64,000 nucleotides of DNA from JADKAV01 sp041393775 (GTDB lineage: Bacteria; Actinomycetota; Actinomycetes; S36-B12; UBA10799), in the NCBI GenBank assembly GCA_041393775.1, contig JAWKJM010000003.1, positions 124,001 to 188,000 of the forward strand, given 5' to 3'. The notes under the pieces are model-generated. The model was not told the DNA's origin. It saw nothing but the letters and a program-made list of their open reading frames with translations, and did not search any database. Numbering within the stretch: position 1 is the first letter of the stretch; every line of letters starts with the position of its first letter. Shown here piece by piece: positions 1-10,523 of this stretch. A program made the position numbers and the translations under genes.

Positions 1-61
1 TCCGCCCAGTCGACCTTGCGCGCCGCCGCCACCAGATCCGTGGCCGTCACCACATGCCCGT

Positions 62-1801
62 TCATCGTTGCCCTCTCGCTATCCAGGTCCGTTGCACACC
101 GACCGATTCCGGGGTGTGCAGACGGATCATGATCCGATCGACGCCGGGCCTGAGCCGGTGTGACGACCTGCGTGACACCACCACCATGGTCGCGAAGGCG
201 GCCGGCATCGCCCACGCTGCCGGCTGCGCCAGCAGAGCCGAGGGCCAGCCCGTCAGCGACGGGACGAGCGTCGAGATCACGATGGCGGCCGAAGCCGTCA
301 CGCCGCCCACGATCAGACCTGCCGCAGCGCCGACATCGGTGAGGCGACGCCACCAGATCCCGAGCAGCAGCAGCGGGGAGAAGGTCGCGGCGGCCACGGC
401 GAAGGCCAGCGACACGGCACGGGCCAGCGGCAGCGACTCGGCGGTGAGACCGAGCAGCAGCGGTACCAGCACGGCCGCCGCAGCAGCCACCCGGAAACTC
501 ACGATCGGGTTGCTGATCCACCTGCCCACCACGTCCTGTGACAGCACTCCGGCCACGGTGACGGTCAGACCGGTGGCGGTCGCCAGGAACGCCGCGGCGG
601 CACCGGCCGCCACGAGGGCGGTGAGCCATTCGCCGCTCCAGCCACCGACCAGCGCCTGCGGCAGCAGCAGCACCACCGCGTCGGTGCGACCGGTCATCAG
701 CAGCTCGGGGGTGTACAAACGCCCCAGCATCCCGTACACCGAGGGCGCCAGGTAGAACAGTCCGACCAGACCGATGACCACCAGGGCCGTGCGCCGCGCG
801 GCGCGCCCGTCCGGGTTGGTGTAGAACCGGACCAGCACGTGCGGCAGGCCCATGGTCCCCAGGAAGAGTGCGAACATCAGCGCGAAGGTCCGGTACAGGG
901 CATGTTCCTGTCCCCCTTGCAGCGTCTGCCCCCAGTCCCGGCCCGTCTGCGCGGGGGTGGAACTCAGATGGGGCACCGCGGCGCCATCAGGGAACGTCAA
1001 GGTGGTCCGGGACCCGACCCGATGGTTCCCCTCACCCCACAGCACCGGGCCGTCGATCACGTTCCCGTCGACCGAGCCGTCGGCGAGCACCCGGACCGGA
1101 TCCGTGACCGTCACCTCGATGTCGGACTCCACCTTCACCGTGGTGGTGCCGTGGAACGTCGGGGGCGTTTCGGTGAGTGTGCTGGGGCCGCTGTCCGCAC
1201 GCCACGCGGCCAGTAGGAACAGCACCGGGACCATGATGGCCACGACCTTGAGCCAGTACTGGAAGCCCTGGACCAAGGTCACACTGCGCATGCCACCGCC
1301 CACGATCACGACCAGGACCGTGAGCGAGACCAGCATCCCGCCCACCCAGACCGGGGTGTCCAGAAGGATCTGCAGGGCGAGGCCGGCGCCCTGCAACTGC
1401 GGCAGGACGTACAGCCAGCCAATCAGCACGACCAGGGCACTGGCGATCAGGCGCACGTGCCGCGATCGCAGGCGGGCCTCGCAGAAGTCCGGCAACGTGT
1501 ACGCCCCCGACCGGCGCAGTGGAGCCGCCACCAGGGCCAGCAGCAGCACGTAACCCACGGCGTAGCCCACCGGGAACCAGACCGCGTCTGCCCCACCGAC
1601 CATGATCAGTCCGGCCACGCCCAGGAACGAGGCCGCCGACAGGTACTCCCCGGCGATCGCCGACGCGTTCCACCAGGACGGCACCGACCGGGAGGCGACG
1701 TAGAAATCCCCGGTCGTGCGCGCCAGTCTGGAGCTGTAGGCGGCCAGCCCGATGGTGACGATCACCGTGAGCACCATCCCGAGGGCGGCTGGCGCGTTCA
1801 C
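62..1801 (-). CDS. Sodium:solute symporter (SSS family, acetate/monocarboxylate type)
   Basis: A 579-residue polytopic membrane protein of the SSS family, which couples sodium entry to uptake of small organic acids. The N-terminal stretch with SRSVPSWWNASAIAGEYLSAASFLG is the usual first SSS signature, and the GTMGLPHVLVRFYTNP stretch matches ActP-type permeases. A loop of about 100 residues after the sixth helix (WRADSGPSTLTETP onward) is longer than in the ActP at 6466-8085. The open frame runs further upstream, but the GTG at 1801 overlaps the stop of the preceding gene by four bases (GTGA) and begins just before the first helix, so I take it as the start. It is the last gene of a four-gene kinase-regulator-membrane protein-symporter operon. 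The substrate is inferred; pyruvate or another monocarboxylate is equally possible. Confidence 0.88.
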   Translation of the reverse strand: MNAPAALGMVLTVIVTIGLAAYSSRLARTTGDFYVASRSVPSWWNASAIAGEYLSAASFLGVAGLIMVGGADAVWFPVGYAVGYVLLLALVAAPLRRSGAYTLPDFCEARLRSRHVRLIASALVVLIGWLYVLPQLQGAGLALQILLDTPVWVGGMLVSLTVLVVIVGGGMRSVTLVQGFQYWLKVVAIMVPVLFLLAAWRADSGPSTLTETPPTFHGTTTVKVESDIEVTVTDPVRVLADGSVDGNVIDGPVLWGEGNHRVGSRTTLTFPDGAAVPHLSSTPAQTGRDWGQTLQGGQEHALYRTFALMFALFLGTMGLPHVLVRFYTNPDGRAARRTALVVIGLVGLFYLAPSVYGMLGRLYTPELLMTGRTDAVVLLLPQALVGGWSGEWLTALVAAGAAAAFLATATGLTVTVAGVLSQDVVGRWISNPIVSFRVAAAAAVLVPLLLGLTAESLPLARAVSLAFAVAAATFSPLLLLGIWWRRLTDVGAAAGLIVGGVTASAAIVISTLVPSLTGWPSALLAQPAAWAMPAAFATMVVVSRRSSHRLRPGVDRIMIRLHTPESVGVQRTWIARGQR

Positions 1802-2178
1802 CGGCCCTCCACCAGGTCGGTGAACTGCGCCTCGTTGCGGTCGGCCTGGCGCACGTACCACCAGCCCACGCCCAGGATCGCCGGATAGACCAGGATTCCC
1901 AGGATGAGCCACCACAGGGGCAGTGGGCCCACCTGCAGGCTGCGGGCCGCCGGCCACCAGCCGAAGATCAACGGCATCGCGATCAGCGGCACCACCACCA
2001 GAGCCACGGTCGCCAGACCCAGCAGCAGTTGCGTTCGGATCAAGGAGCGCAAGTAGACCTTGCCCACCCGCGTCTGGTCGTCGATCTCGTCGGTCACCGG
2101 TCGCGGGGGCCGCCGGCGGACGTCACGGCGGGGCCCGATGATCACCTCGCGGCGCGGTTTGTTCTCGGACTTGCTCAC
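1798..2178 (-). CDS. Small two-helix membrane partner of the symporter
   Basis: A 126-residue protein with a basic N-terminus (KPRREVIIGPRRDVRRRPPRP) followed by two hydrophobic segments at about residues 50-72 and 84-110. Proteins of this kind sit directly before acetate-type SSS symporters in many actinobacteria and resemble DUF485 partners in size and topology, though the sequence is divergent. Its GTG start overlaps the stop of the LytTR regulator (GTGA) and its TGA overlaps the symporter GTG, so translation is probably coupled at both ends. The role as an accessory or stability subunit is inferred from position. Confidence 0.75.
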   Translation of the reverse strand: MSKSENKPRREVIIGPRRDVRRRPPRPVTDEIDDQTRVGKVYLRSLIRTQLLLGLATVALVVVPLIAMPLIFGWWPAARSLQVGPLPLWWLILGILVYPAILGVGWWYVRQADRNEAQFTDLVEGR

Positions 2179-2936
2179 GGCTCGCGCTCCAGCCTGCGCG
2201 GTTCGACCAGCGCTGCCTTCACCGCGGCCGTGTGACGGCGGCTGACCGGCACGGACTGACCCTCACCGAGATCGACGCTGAGCCGTCCGGCGGCCGTGCG
2301 CAATCCCACCACGTAAGTGGAGTTGACCAGATACCTGCGATGCACACGGAGGAATCCGACGGGTTCCCAGCGTTCCTCCAGGGTGGCCAGCGGCACCCGC
2401 ACCAGGTGCCCCGCCTCCCGGGTGTGCAGGCGCACGTAGTCACGCTGCGCCTCGACGTAGACGATCTCCGAACGCTGCACGTACCGGGTGGTTCCGCCCA
2501 GTTCGACCGCGATGGTCTCGTCCTCCGCGTCGACCGCCTCCGGCTCGGCCACCGCCGCCTCGAGTTGGCGCCGCACCCGGCGCACCGCCTGCTCTAGCCG
2601 TTCGGCCCGGATCGGCTTCAGCAGGTAGTCCACCGCGTCGATGTCGAACGCATCCACCGCGTGGGAGTCGTAGGCCGTGACGAACACGACCGGCGGCGGG
2701 GTCGCGAAACGGCCGATGACCCTGGCCAGCGCCAACCCGTCCATGCCCGGCATCCGGATGTCCAGGAAGACCGCATCCACGTCGTCGCCGTGCAGCAGTT
2801 CCAGTGCCTGCGTGGCCGTGCTCGCCGACCGGACCTCGCCGATGCCCGGAGTCCTCGCCAGCAGGTAGCCGAGCTCGGCCAGGGCGGGGGCCTCATCGTC
2901 CACCGCCACCACGACCAGGTCACGCCCGTCACTCAT
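2175..2936 (-). CDS. LytTR-family response regulator
   Basis: A 253-residue two-component regulator. The N-terminal receiver has the acidic pair in VVAVDDEAPALAELG, the phospho-acceptor Asp in DAVFLDIRMPGMDG and the conserved Lys in DYLLKPIRAERLEQA. After a Glu/Ala linker (about residues 125-150) comes a LytTR DNA-binding domain, recognisable from YVEAQRDYVRLHT and FLRVHRRYLVNSTYV. Its start lies inside the last bases of the sensor kinase gene (8-base overlap), so the pair is made together. By analogy with LytTR systems that sense pyruvate or acetate, it probably controls the symporter at the end of the same operon. Confidence 0.92.
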   Translation of the reverse strand: MSDGRDLVVVAVDDEAPALAELGYLLARTPGIGEVRSASTATQALELLHGDDVDAVFLDIRMPGMDGLALARVIGRFATPPPVVFVTAYDSHAVDAFDIDAVDYLLKPIRAERLEQAVRRVRRQLEAAVAEPEAVDAEDETIAVELGGTTRYVQRSEIVYVEAQRDYVRLHTREAGHLVRVPLATLEERWEPVGFLRVHRRYLVNSTYVVGLRTAAGRLSVDLGEGQSVPVSRRHTAAVKAALVEPRRLEREP

Positions 2937-4104
2937 CGGCCACCGCCTCGGCGTACTTGGGGATCCGCATCGTCACCTTGGTACCCGCCGCCGGGGCGGT
3001 CTCCACCACCAACCCGCGGTCATCGCCGAATGCCTGCCGCAGCCTCTCGTCCACGTTGGCCAGTCCCACATGGTCGCCCGGCTCGCCGGACAGGCTGCGT
3101 CGGATGATCGCCGGTTCGTTGCCCACGCCGTCGTCTTCGACGCTGATCCAGCAGTCCGGGCCGCGCTCGACGGCGGTGATGCTGATCGTGCCCGGCGCAT
3201 CGCGATCCTCGAGGCCGTGACGAACCGCGTTCTCGACCAGCGGCTGGATGCACAGGAACGGGATGCGCACGCTGAGCACCTCGGGATCGACGCGCAACCT
3301 GACCTGCAGACGATCGCCGAAGCGCGCCTGCTCGAGCAGCAGGTATTGCTCGACCGACCGCAACTCCTCGGCCAGGGCCGTGTAGCGCCCATGCGAGCGG
3401 AAGCTGTACCGGGTGAACTCGGCGAAGTCCAGCAGGAGGTCGCGGGCACGATCCGGATCTGTGCGTACGAACGACGCGATCGCGGTCAGCGAGTTGAAGA
3501 TGAAGTGCGGCGAGATCTGCGCACGCAGCACCCGGACCTCCGCCTCCGCGCTGCGCGCCCGGGTGCGGTCGAGTTCGGCGAGGTCGAGTTGGCCGGAGGT
3601 GAAGGTCGCGACTTCTTCCACCGCCCGCATCATGGCCGGGCCGGCCGGGGCGTTCGAGTAGGCGACCAGCGCGCCGATGACCACGTCGTCGGAGGTCAGC
3701 GGTGCCGCCACCCCGGAGCGGAGCATCTGCGAGACACCGCGTGCCTGTTCGACCGGGACCACGCTCGCGGAGCCGGAATCCAACGCCACTTGGGCGTGCT
3801 CGACGGCGAGGTCGCGCTGCTTGTCCCCGATCCCGTCCCACGCCAGGGTCGCGAACCGATCAGTGACGGCCAGCGCCTGCACCCCAAGCAGGTTTCGCAG
3901 CTGCTTGACCGACCGCTGGGCGGCCGATTGGGTCAGACCTCCCCGCAACGCCGGGGCCGCCAGGCTCGCGATGTGCAGGGTCCGGTACGTGGCCATCTGA
4001 CCCTCGGTTCCCATGCGCGCACCCGACCGCACCCACCGCGCGATGAGCACGGCGACCACGATGGCGCTCGCGATGGCCGCCAGCGCCAGCACCCAGGCAT
4101 CCAT
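2929..4104 (-). CDS. LytS-like sensor histidine kinase
   Basis: A 391-residue kinase of the His_kinase/HATPase_c type that partners LytTR regulators. One N-terminal membrane helix (residues 1-21) is followed by a GAF-like region (about 30-170), the phospho-acceptor His in LRAQISPHFIFNSLTAI (around residue 200) and the ATP-binding boxes N (LVENAVRHGLED), G1 (EDDGVG) and G2 (HVGLANVDERL). The short membrane anchor with a cytosolic GAF-like domain suggests that it reads an intracellular signal rather than an external one. It is the first gene of the operon, with an inverted repeat about 70 bases upstream. Confidence 0.9.
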   Translation of the reverse strand: MDAWVLALAAIASAIVVAVLIARWVRSGARMGTEGQMATYRTLHIASLAAPALRGGLTQSAAQRSVKQLRNLLGVQALAVTDRFATLAWDGIGDKQRDLAVEHAQVALDSGSASVVPVEQARGVSQMLRSGVAAPLTSDDVVIGALVAYSNAPAGPAMMRAVEEVATFTSGQLDLAELDRTRARSAEAEVRVLRAQISPHFIFNSLTAIASFVRTDPDRARDLLLDFAEFTRYSFRSHGRYTALAEELRSVEQYLLLEQARFGDRLQVRLRVDPEVLSVRIPFLCIQPLVENAVRHGLEDRDAPGTISITAVERGPDCWISVEDDGVGNEPAIIRRSLSGEPGDHVGLANVDERLRQAFGDDRGLVVETAPAAGTKVTMRIPKYAEAVADE

Positions 4105-4172
4105 GCGCCGACGCTATCGAAATTCACAGGCGCGCAACGTGGCAGTGTCCGGGTGACGGGCGACCCTTGACG

Positions 4173-4252
4173 CACTATGCAAAATGATTCGACACCTTGG
4201 GCACCACCCCCGCACGGATGTCGGTCGAGGTTGCTGATCATTTTGCATAGTG
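4173..4252. repeat. 16-bp perfect inverted repeat, 48-nt spacer
   Basis: CACTATGCAAAATGAT at 4173-4188 is repeated as its exact complement at 4237-4252. The arms are AT-rich (about 30% GC) in a region of about 65-70% GC, so they stand out strongly. The element lies 69 bases upstream of the kinase start. It could be an operator for a dimeric regulator, a hairpin in the leader, or the ends of a tiny mobile palindrome. Confidence 0.85.
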
Positions 4253-4361
4253 ACGCAGAGGTGCGTGCGCACTCTTGCTGCTCGCGACGCGTGAGCTCCG
4301 AATCGGCCACCGTGGATGCAGATCCCAGCCATTGCTCCTCCTACGCCGTCCGCACCCGCCC

Positions 4362-4434
4362 AACGGACTCGACCATGAACAAGCTCACCGCTGCCCCCAA
4401 CGTGCCTGGGTCCATGCTCATGGTCGAGTCCGTT
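4362..4434. repeat. 17-bp perfect inverted repeat just downstream of acs
   Basis: AACGGACTCGACCATGA at 4362-4378 has its perfect complement at 4418-4434 with a 39-nt spacer. It starts 5 bases beyond the acs stop (4439), so in the acs transcript it forms a long stem directly after the coding region. There is no T-run. It may act as a transcript-end stabiliser or terminator, or be another member of the intergenic palindrome collection of this genome. Confidence 0.8.
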
Positions 4435-4438
4435 TCCA

Positions 4439-6382
<1,944 letters not shown>

Positions 6383-6408
6383 GATGTCCTTTCGTAAGTG
6401 GTGAGGCA

Positions 6409-6441
6409 TCCGGGTGGCGGGGCCAACTCACGCCACCCGGA
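6409..6441 (-). terminator. Hairpin between actP and acs
   Basis: TCCGGGTGGCG (6409-6419) pairs perfectly with CGCCACCCGGA (6431-6441) around an 11-nt loop. It lies between the actP stop and the acs ribosome-binding site. Without a following T-run it could be a partial terminator, or a stem that makes acs expression differ from actP. Confidence 0.5.
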
Positions 6442-6465
6442 CGCCTGTCCTTGGGTGAGGGGCGG

Positions 6466-8085
6466 TCAGTGGGCGACGGTGGCCTTCTCGGCACCGGCAC
6501 CGGTCAGGGACCGCACCTCCATCTCGGCGTACTTCATGGCGTCCGCCTTGTTCGGATCCGTGATGCTCCCGAGCCATCCGAGCAGGAAGGCCAGCGGGAT
6601 CGAGATCAGACCCGGGTTGTCCAGCGGGAACCAGTGGAAGTCCACGCCCTGCAGCATCGACGGGCTCTTGCCGGTCGCCTCGACGACCGCCTTGCCGGAG
6701 ACCACCGGGGAGAAGATGATCAGCGTGATCGAACTGATCAGACCGCCGTAGATGCTCCAGAGCGCACCTCGCGTGGTGAACCGCTTCCAGAACAGCGAGT
6801 ACAGGATCGTCGGCAGGTTCGCCGAGGCGGCGACCGCGAAGGCCAGGGCCACAAGGAACGCGATGTTCTGGTCCTTGGCCAGGATCCCGCCGATGATCGC
6901 GAAGATGCCGATCACCACAGCGGCGGTGCGTGCCACCTTCACCTCGGCATCGGCCGAGACCTGGCCACGCTTGATGTAGTTGGCGTACACGTCGTGGGCG
7001 AAGGAGGCACTGGCTGTGATCGTCAGGCCCGCCACCACCGCGAGGATCGTCGCGAAGGCGACTGCGGAGATGAAGCCCAGCAGCAGCGTCCCGCCGAGTT
7101 CGTAGGCCAGCAGCGGTGCCGCGGAGTTCGCGCCACCGGGAGCCGCCTTGATGACGTCGGAGCCGACCAGGGCGGCCGCGCCGAAGCCCAGCACCAGGCT
7201 GAACAGGTAGAACAAGCCGATCAGGCTGATCGCCCACACCACCGACTTGCGGGCCTCCTTGGCGGTCGGCACCGTGTAGAAACGCATGAGCACGTGCGGC
7301 AGACCGGCCGTTCCCAGCACCAGGGCCAGCGACAGGGAAATGAAGTCGACCTTGCTCAGCGTGTTCACGCCGTACTTGGCACCAGGGGCCAGCAGCTTCT
7401 CCTTCAGCGGGCTGTTGTCAGCGGCGGCGCCCATCACGTTGGACAGGCTGAACCCGTACTTACTGAGCACCCACCCCGTCATCAGCGCGGCACCGGCGAT
7501 GAGCAACACGGCCTTGATGATCTGCACCCAGGTGGTGCCCTTCATTCCGCCGACGAGGACGTAGACGATCATCAGCACACCGACCACCGCGATGGTCAGG
7601 GACTGGCCGAGGTTGCCGGTGATCCCCATCAGCAGGCTCACCAGACCACCGGCACCGGCCATCTGGGCGAGCAGGTAGAAGAAGGAGACCGCCAGGGTCG
7701 AGATGGCTGCTGCCATCCGCACGGGACGTTGCCGCATACGGAACGCGAGCACGTCGGCCATCGTGAACTTGCCGGTGTTGCGCAGGAGCTCAGCCACCAG
7801 CAGCAGCGCCACCAGCCATGCGACCAGGAAGCCGATCGAGTAGAGGAAGCCGTCGAAGCCGGTCAGCGCGATCGCGCCGGTGATACCGAGGAAACTGGCG
7901 GCCGAGAGGTAGTCGCCGGCGATGGCGGTGCCGTTCTGGCCGCCTGTGAAACTGCGGCCCCCGGTGTAGTAGTCGGCTGCGCTCTTGTTCTGTCGTGAGG
8001 CCCGGATGACGATGACCATCGTGAAGGCGACAAACACCAGGAAGATGGTCATGTTCACCAACGGGCTGCCTGCGGTTTCTTGCAT
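6466..8085 (-). CDS. actP: Cation/acetate symporter ActP
   Basis: A 539-residue SSS-family permease with about 13 membrane segments. The first signature (TGGRSFTGGQNGTAIAGDYL), the LVGGMKGTTWVQIIKAVLL segment and GTAGLPHVLMRFYTVP are typical of acetate permeases of the ActP/MctC type. Its ATG overlaps the stop of the DUF485 gene by one base (TGATG), and acs follows 83 bases downstream. The close association with acs supports acetate as the substrate. It is a paralogue of the symporter at 62-1801, without the long extra loop of that protein. Confidence 0.94.
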   Translation of the reverse strand: MQETAGSPLVNMTIFLVFVAFTMVIVIRASRQNKSAADYYTGGRSFTGGQNGTAIAGDYLSAASFLGITGAIALTGFDGFLYSIGFLVAWLVALLLVAELLRNTGKFTMADVLAFRMRQRPVRMAAAISTLAVSFFYLLAQMAGAGGLVSLLMGITGNLGQSLTIAVVGVLMIVYVLVGGMKGTTWVQIIKAVLLIAGAALMTGWVLSKYGFSLSNVMGAAADNSPLKEKLLAPGAKYGVNTLSKVDFISLSLALVLGTAGLPHVLMRFYTVPTAKEARKSVVWAISLIGLFYLFSLVLGFGAAALVGSDVIKAAPGGANSAAPLLAYELGGTLLLGFISAVAFATILAVVAGLTITASASFAHDVYANYIKRGQVSADAEVKVARTAAVVIGIFAIIGGILAKDQNIAFLVALAFAVAASANLPTILYSLFWKRFTTRGALWSIYGGLISSITLIIFSPVVSGKAVVEATGKSPSMLQGVDFHWFPLDNPGLISIPLAFLLGWLGSITDPNKADAMKYAEMEVRSLTGAGAEKATVAH

Positions 8086-8435
8086 CAGCGGGTTCCTTCC
8101 AGGTCCTCACGGATCTCCGTGGCGAGGGGGTCGAGTTTGTTGTTCGCGTGGCGGACGTACAGCCAAGTGATGAGGCCGGTGGAGACGAACTGCAGCAGTC
8201 CGAACACCACGCCGCGGTTCACGTTGCCCCACACGGGTTGGGCCATCCACACCGGCGCGAACACCGACGCCAAGACGAAGGCGAAGTACCAGACGAGGAA
8301 CGCCACCGTCATCGGGAACGCGAAACCCCGGTAGCGCTTGCGCAACTCCTCGAACTGCGGGCTCCTCTGAGCCTTGAGGTACGCCTCAGGATCGGGGGTG
8401 CCCCCGACCTTCAGCGGATCTTGGTTCGTGGTCAT
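8085..8435 (-). CDS. DUF485 membrane protein, ActP partner
   Basis: A 116-residue protein with two membrane helices (about residues 43-63 and 77-97) and a cytosolic N-terminus that includes the family feature SPQFEELRKRYRGFAFPMTVAFL. DUF485 proteins are regularly co-encoded with ActP and are taken to be a small partner of the permease. The start at 8435 is preceded by GGCAGGAG at good spacing; a longer frame upstream has no such signal. It is the first gene of the acetate operon, so the promoter should lie in 8436-8640. Confidence 0.9.
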   Translation of the reverse strand: MTTNQDPLKVGGTPDPEAYLKAQRSPQFEELRKRYRGFAFPMTVAFLVWYFAFVLASVFAPVWMAQPVWGNVNRGVVFGLLQFVSTGLITWLYVRHANNKLDPLATEIREDLEGTR

Positions 8436-8796
8436 CGGCTCCTGCCTTCCGAATCTGGTGTAGCGGCGCTTCCGCTCCGGTGGGTGAAACGCTATGCGGA
8501 TGTGCAACACCTCGGCAGGGGGTCGGGACCGGCATGCGGTGAGCGGCGTGACTGCGTCCACCGCCGGTTCGCCGCCTCACGATGAACGGTCGGTAACTGC
8601 CGATGAACGGTGAGTCGTCGTGCGGCCGCTTGCATCCTCCGGCCCTCCATCTGCTGGCCGGATTCCCCCTCAATCTGCCCGATTTGCGAGGTTTCGGGTG
8701 ATTCCGAGATGCGCTGGCGATCCGTACCCGCCCGACCCGGCCACGAGATGGAGGCGGACCTTGGCAAAGATGATCGACTCACGCCATCATTACCGC
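8436..8796. other. Divergent intergenic region
   Basis: This 361-base gap separates the acetate operon (minus) from the SHOCT gene (plus) and must hold both promoters. The right half is filled by a copy of the CCATCTGCTGGCC palindrome. I could not identify convincing -10 or -35 boxes. Confidence 0.5.
8644..8754. repeat. Palindrome family C, copy 1
   Basis: The arm CCTCCATCTGCTGGCC at 8644-8659 faces GGCCACGAGATGGAGG at 8739-8754, matching in 14 of 16 positions. The same words recur at 34752, 42191 and 58208, always between genes. Confidence 0.75.
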
Positions 8797-9354
8797 GTGA
8801 ACACCATGATCATCGTCTCGATTCTGGTACCCATCGCGGTCACCGTCGCCATCTTGTTCATCGTGCGGACGAGCCTGTCGGGCGGTTCGAAGAAGAAGAT
8901 GGCGCAGGCGCAGGAACTGATGACCACGGGCAACAAGGCGCGGGCCAAGATCGTGCGCATCGACCCCACGGGCATGGTCGTCAACAACATCAACATCCAG
9001 TGCTGGGTCACGTTCCAGCTGGAACCGCTCGCCGGCGGAGCCCCCTTCAACGCCAAGAAGAAGATCCTCATCAACCAGACACAGATGCCGCGGGTCGGCG
9101 ATGTGTGGCCCGCCTGGTACTCCCCCACCGACCCCACCTTGTTCGCTGTGGGGATGCCCGACGGCGCTTCGGCCGAGCAGATCCCGCTGTTCCGCGAGTT
9201 CGGTATCCCGCACCCGCTCGATCAACCCGCCCCGGCCGCACCACAGGACGACGACCCGGTCGGCGACCTGGCCAGACTGGTCAAGATGAAGGACGACGGC
9301 ATGCTCACCGATGAGGAGTTCAAGGCGGCGAAAGCACGGCTCCTGGAGACCTGA
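8797..9354 (+). CDS. Membrane-anchored SHOCT-domain protein
   Basis: A protein of about 185 residues with one N-terminal membrane helix (IIVSILVPIAVTVAILFIV), a basic KKK patch, a beta-rich central domain of unknown function (ARAKIVRIDPTGMVVNNINIQ and following) and a C-terminal SHOCT motif (LARLVKMKDDGMLTDEEFKAAKARLLE). SHOCT segments are short oligomerisation or binding helices found in many bacterial proteins. GTG 8797 or ATG 8806 could be the start; neither has a strong ribosome site. The much longer upstream frame is rejected because it runs through the family C palindrome. Confidence 0.75.
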   Translation: MNTMIIVSILVPIAVTVAILFIVRTSLSGGSKKKMAQAQELMTTGNKARAKIVRIDPTGMVVNNINIQCWVTFQLEPLAGGAPFNAKKKILINQTQMPRVGDVWPAWYSPTDPTLFAVGMPDGASAEQIPLFREFGIPHPLDQPAPAAPQDDDPVGDLARLVKMKDDGMLTDEEFKAAKARLLET

Positions 9355-9391
9355 GCCGGGCCAGTGTCACGGTCGGGTATAACGGGTGCCG

Positions 9392-9471
9392 TGTCACGAA
9401 GGTGCGGGGTCCGATCGCCCGGTGACGCGCACCTTCGTCACAAACCCCTGTTTGGGTGCGCAACTTCGCAG
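9392..9471. repeat. Palindrome family B, copy 1, overlapping the end of a gene
   Basis: TGTCACGAAGGTGCG (9392-9406) faces CGCACCTTCGTCACA (9428-9442) with one mismatch. A second, weaker inverted CTTCG box lies exactly 31 nt further on (9433 to 9464), the same 31-nt step seen in the other copies. The right part covers the last ten codons and the TGA of the YjbR gene, so the element supplies the end of that protein. Confidence 0.75.
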
Positions 9472-9866
9472 CAAACGGTCGGGCCCAGCCGCGCCACCCG
9501 CCTGGCGTCGGCGGTCAGCCGGTAGGACGCGTCGATCAACTCGGCCACCTCGGTCCAGTCCGTCCGGGCATCGACGTCCAGCCCCACCCACCCCGATGGC
9601 CCGAGGTAAGCGGGCAGATAGCAGCGCGGGTCGACCAGCAGGGCCTCGCGTTCGTCAGCGTCGGCCTTGACCATGATCGATTGATCGTGCGCCACCCACT
9701 GACCGTCAAGACGCAGCGAGCCTCCGTAGTAGGCGAAGACCTTGGTCGTGAAGAACGCGGGCCGTCCATGGCTGATCTTCTCGGCGGCGTCCGGGAACCC
9801 GAGCGCGATTCCTCGCACGCGCGCCAGAAGCGGATCGTCGTCGTCGAAGAGGATGGGGTGGGTCAT
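9438..9866 (-). CDS. MmcQ/YjbR-family protein
   Basis: A 142-residue small protein of the MmcQ/YjbR fold. The family pattern is visible in RGIALGFPDAAEKISHGRPAFF and the later SGWVGLDVDARTDWTEVAELIDASYRL. The family has a DNA-binding-like fold but no well-established biochemical role. The TGA stop and the preceding TTG lie within a family B palindrome, and the last ten codons after ARLGP do not look family-conserved, which suggests that the C-terminus was rewritten by the element. Its ATG overlaps the stop of the upstream NAD(P)-binding gene. Confidence 0.88.
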   Translation of the reverse strand: MTHPILFDDDDPLLARVRGIALGFPDAAEKISHGRPAFFTTKVFAYYGGSLRLDGQWVAHDQSIMVKADADEREALLVDPRCYLPAYLGPSGWVGLDVDARTDWTEVAELIDASYRLTADARRVARLGPTVCCEVAHPNRGL

Positions 9867-10519
9867 GCCAAGGCGTCCAACGCCTCTTCGATCGGTGTGG
9901 ACCCGCTGTTGAACTCGATCATCCGGCCGCTCAAGTCGGATCGCTGGACCACGGCTGCGATCACAGCGGCCACGTCGGCGCGCGGCACCGACTTCGGTGA
10001 CACCCGCTTCGCGCCGTTGACCTCGACGAGGCCGGTGGCGGCGGCGTCGGTCAATCGGCTGGGCGCCACGATCGTCCAGGCCAGGCCACTGTGGCGTAGG
10101 TGATCGTCTGCGAGCGCCTTGGCCTGCGCATAGGCGAAGAACGAGTTGTCCGGTGGCACCGCGTGGTCCTTCCCGGCGCCGAAGTACGACACCATCAGGT
10201 ACCGGTGGACACCTGCTGCCGAAGCGGCGTCCATCGACCGGATCGCCGCATCGCGGTCGACGGCATAGGTGCGCCGCGGATCGCCCCCGCCGGCGCCTGC
10301 GGACCAGACCACCAGCTCGTAGCCCTTCAGCAGATCCGTCAGGTCCTGGACGTCCATCGTCTCCACATCAGCGACGACCGCCTCGGCGCCAGCTCTCGCC
10401 ACATCGTCGCGGTGCTGCGGGTTGCGGATCACAGCCTTCACGTGATGGCCGGCCGCACTGAGCAGCGGGATCAGACACAGAGCCACCTTGCCGTGCCCGC
10501 CGACCAACACGATCTTCAT
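9863..10519 (-). CDS. NAD(P)-binding oxidoreductase (NmrA/atypical SDR type)
   Basis: A 218-residue Rossmann protein. MKIVLVGGHGKVALCLIPLL gives the dinucleotide-binding GGxGxV pattern; VVADVETMDVQDLTDLLKG and VVWSAGAGGGDPRRTYAVDRDAA fit atypical short-chain dehydrogenases, and YLMVSYFGAGKDH occupies the position of the active-site segment, although no clear Tyr-x-x-x-Lys is visible. The start at 10519 is chosen because MKIVLVGG is the usual terminus and it lies five bases after the YjbQ stop. It overlaps the YjbR gene by four bases. The substrate is unknown; many relatives are NAD(P)H sensors or quinone-type reductases. Confidence 0.82.
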   Translation of the reverse strand: MKIVLVGGHGKVALCLIPLLSAAGHHVKAVIRNPQHRDDVARAGAEAVVADVETMDVQDLTDLLKGYELVVWSAGAGGGDPRRTYAVDRDAAIRSMDAASAAGVHRYLMVSYFGAGKDHAVPPDNSFFAYAQAKALADDHLRHSGLAWTIVAPSRLTDAAATGLVEVNGAKRVSPKSVPRADVAAVIAAVVQRSDLSGRMIEFNSGSTPIEEALDALA

Positions 10520-10523
10520 GGCG

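Larger units (their letters stand above)
4105..4438. other. Gene-free gap between kinase operon and acs, holding two inverted repeats
   Basis: This 334-base interval carries the promoter region of the kinase operon (minus strand) and the 3' flank of acs (minus strand). I see no plausible coding sequence. It is dominated by two unrelated long inverted repeats, annotated separately, one nearer the kinase start and one directly behind the acs stop. Confidence 0.7.
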
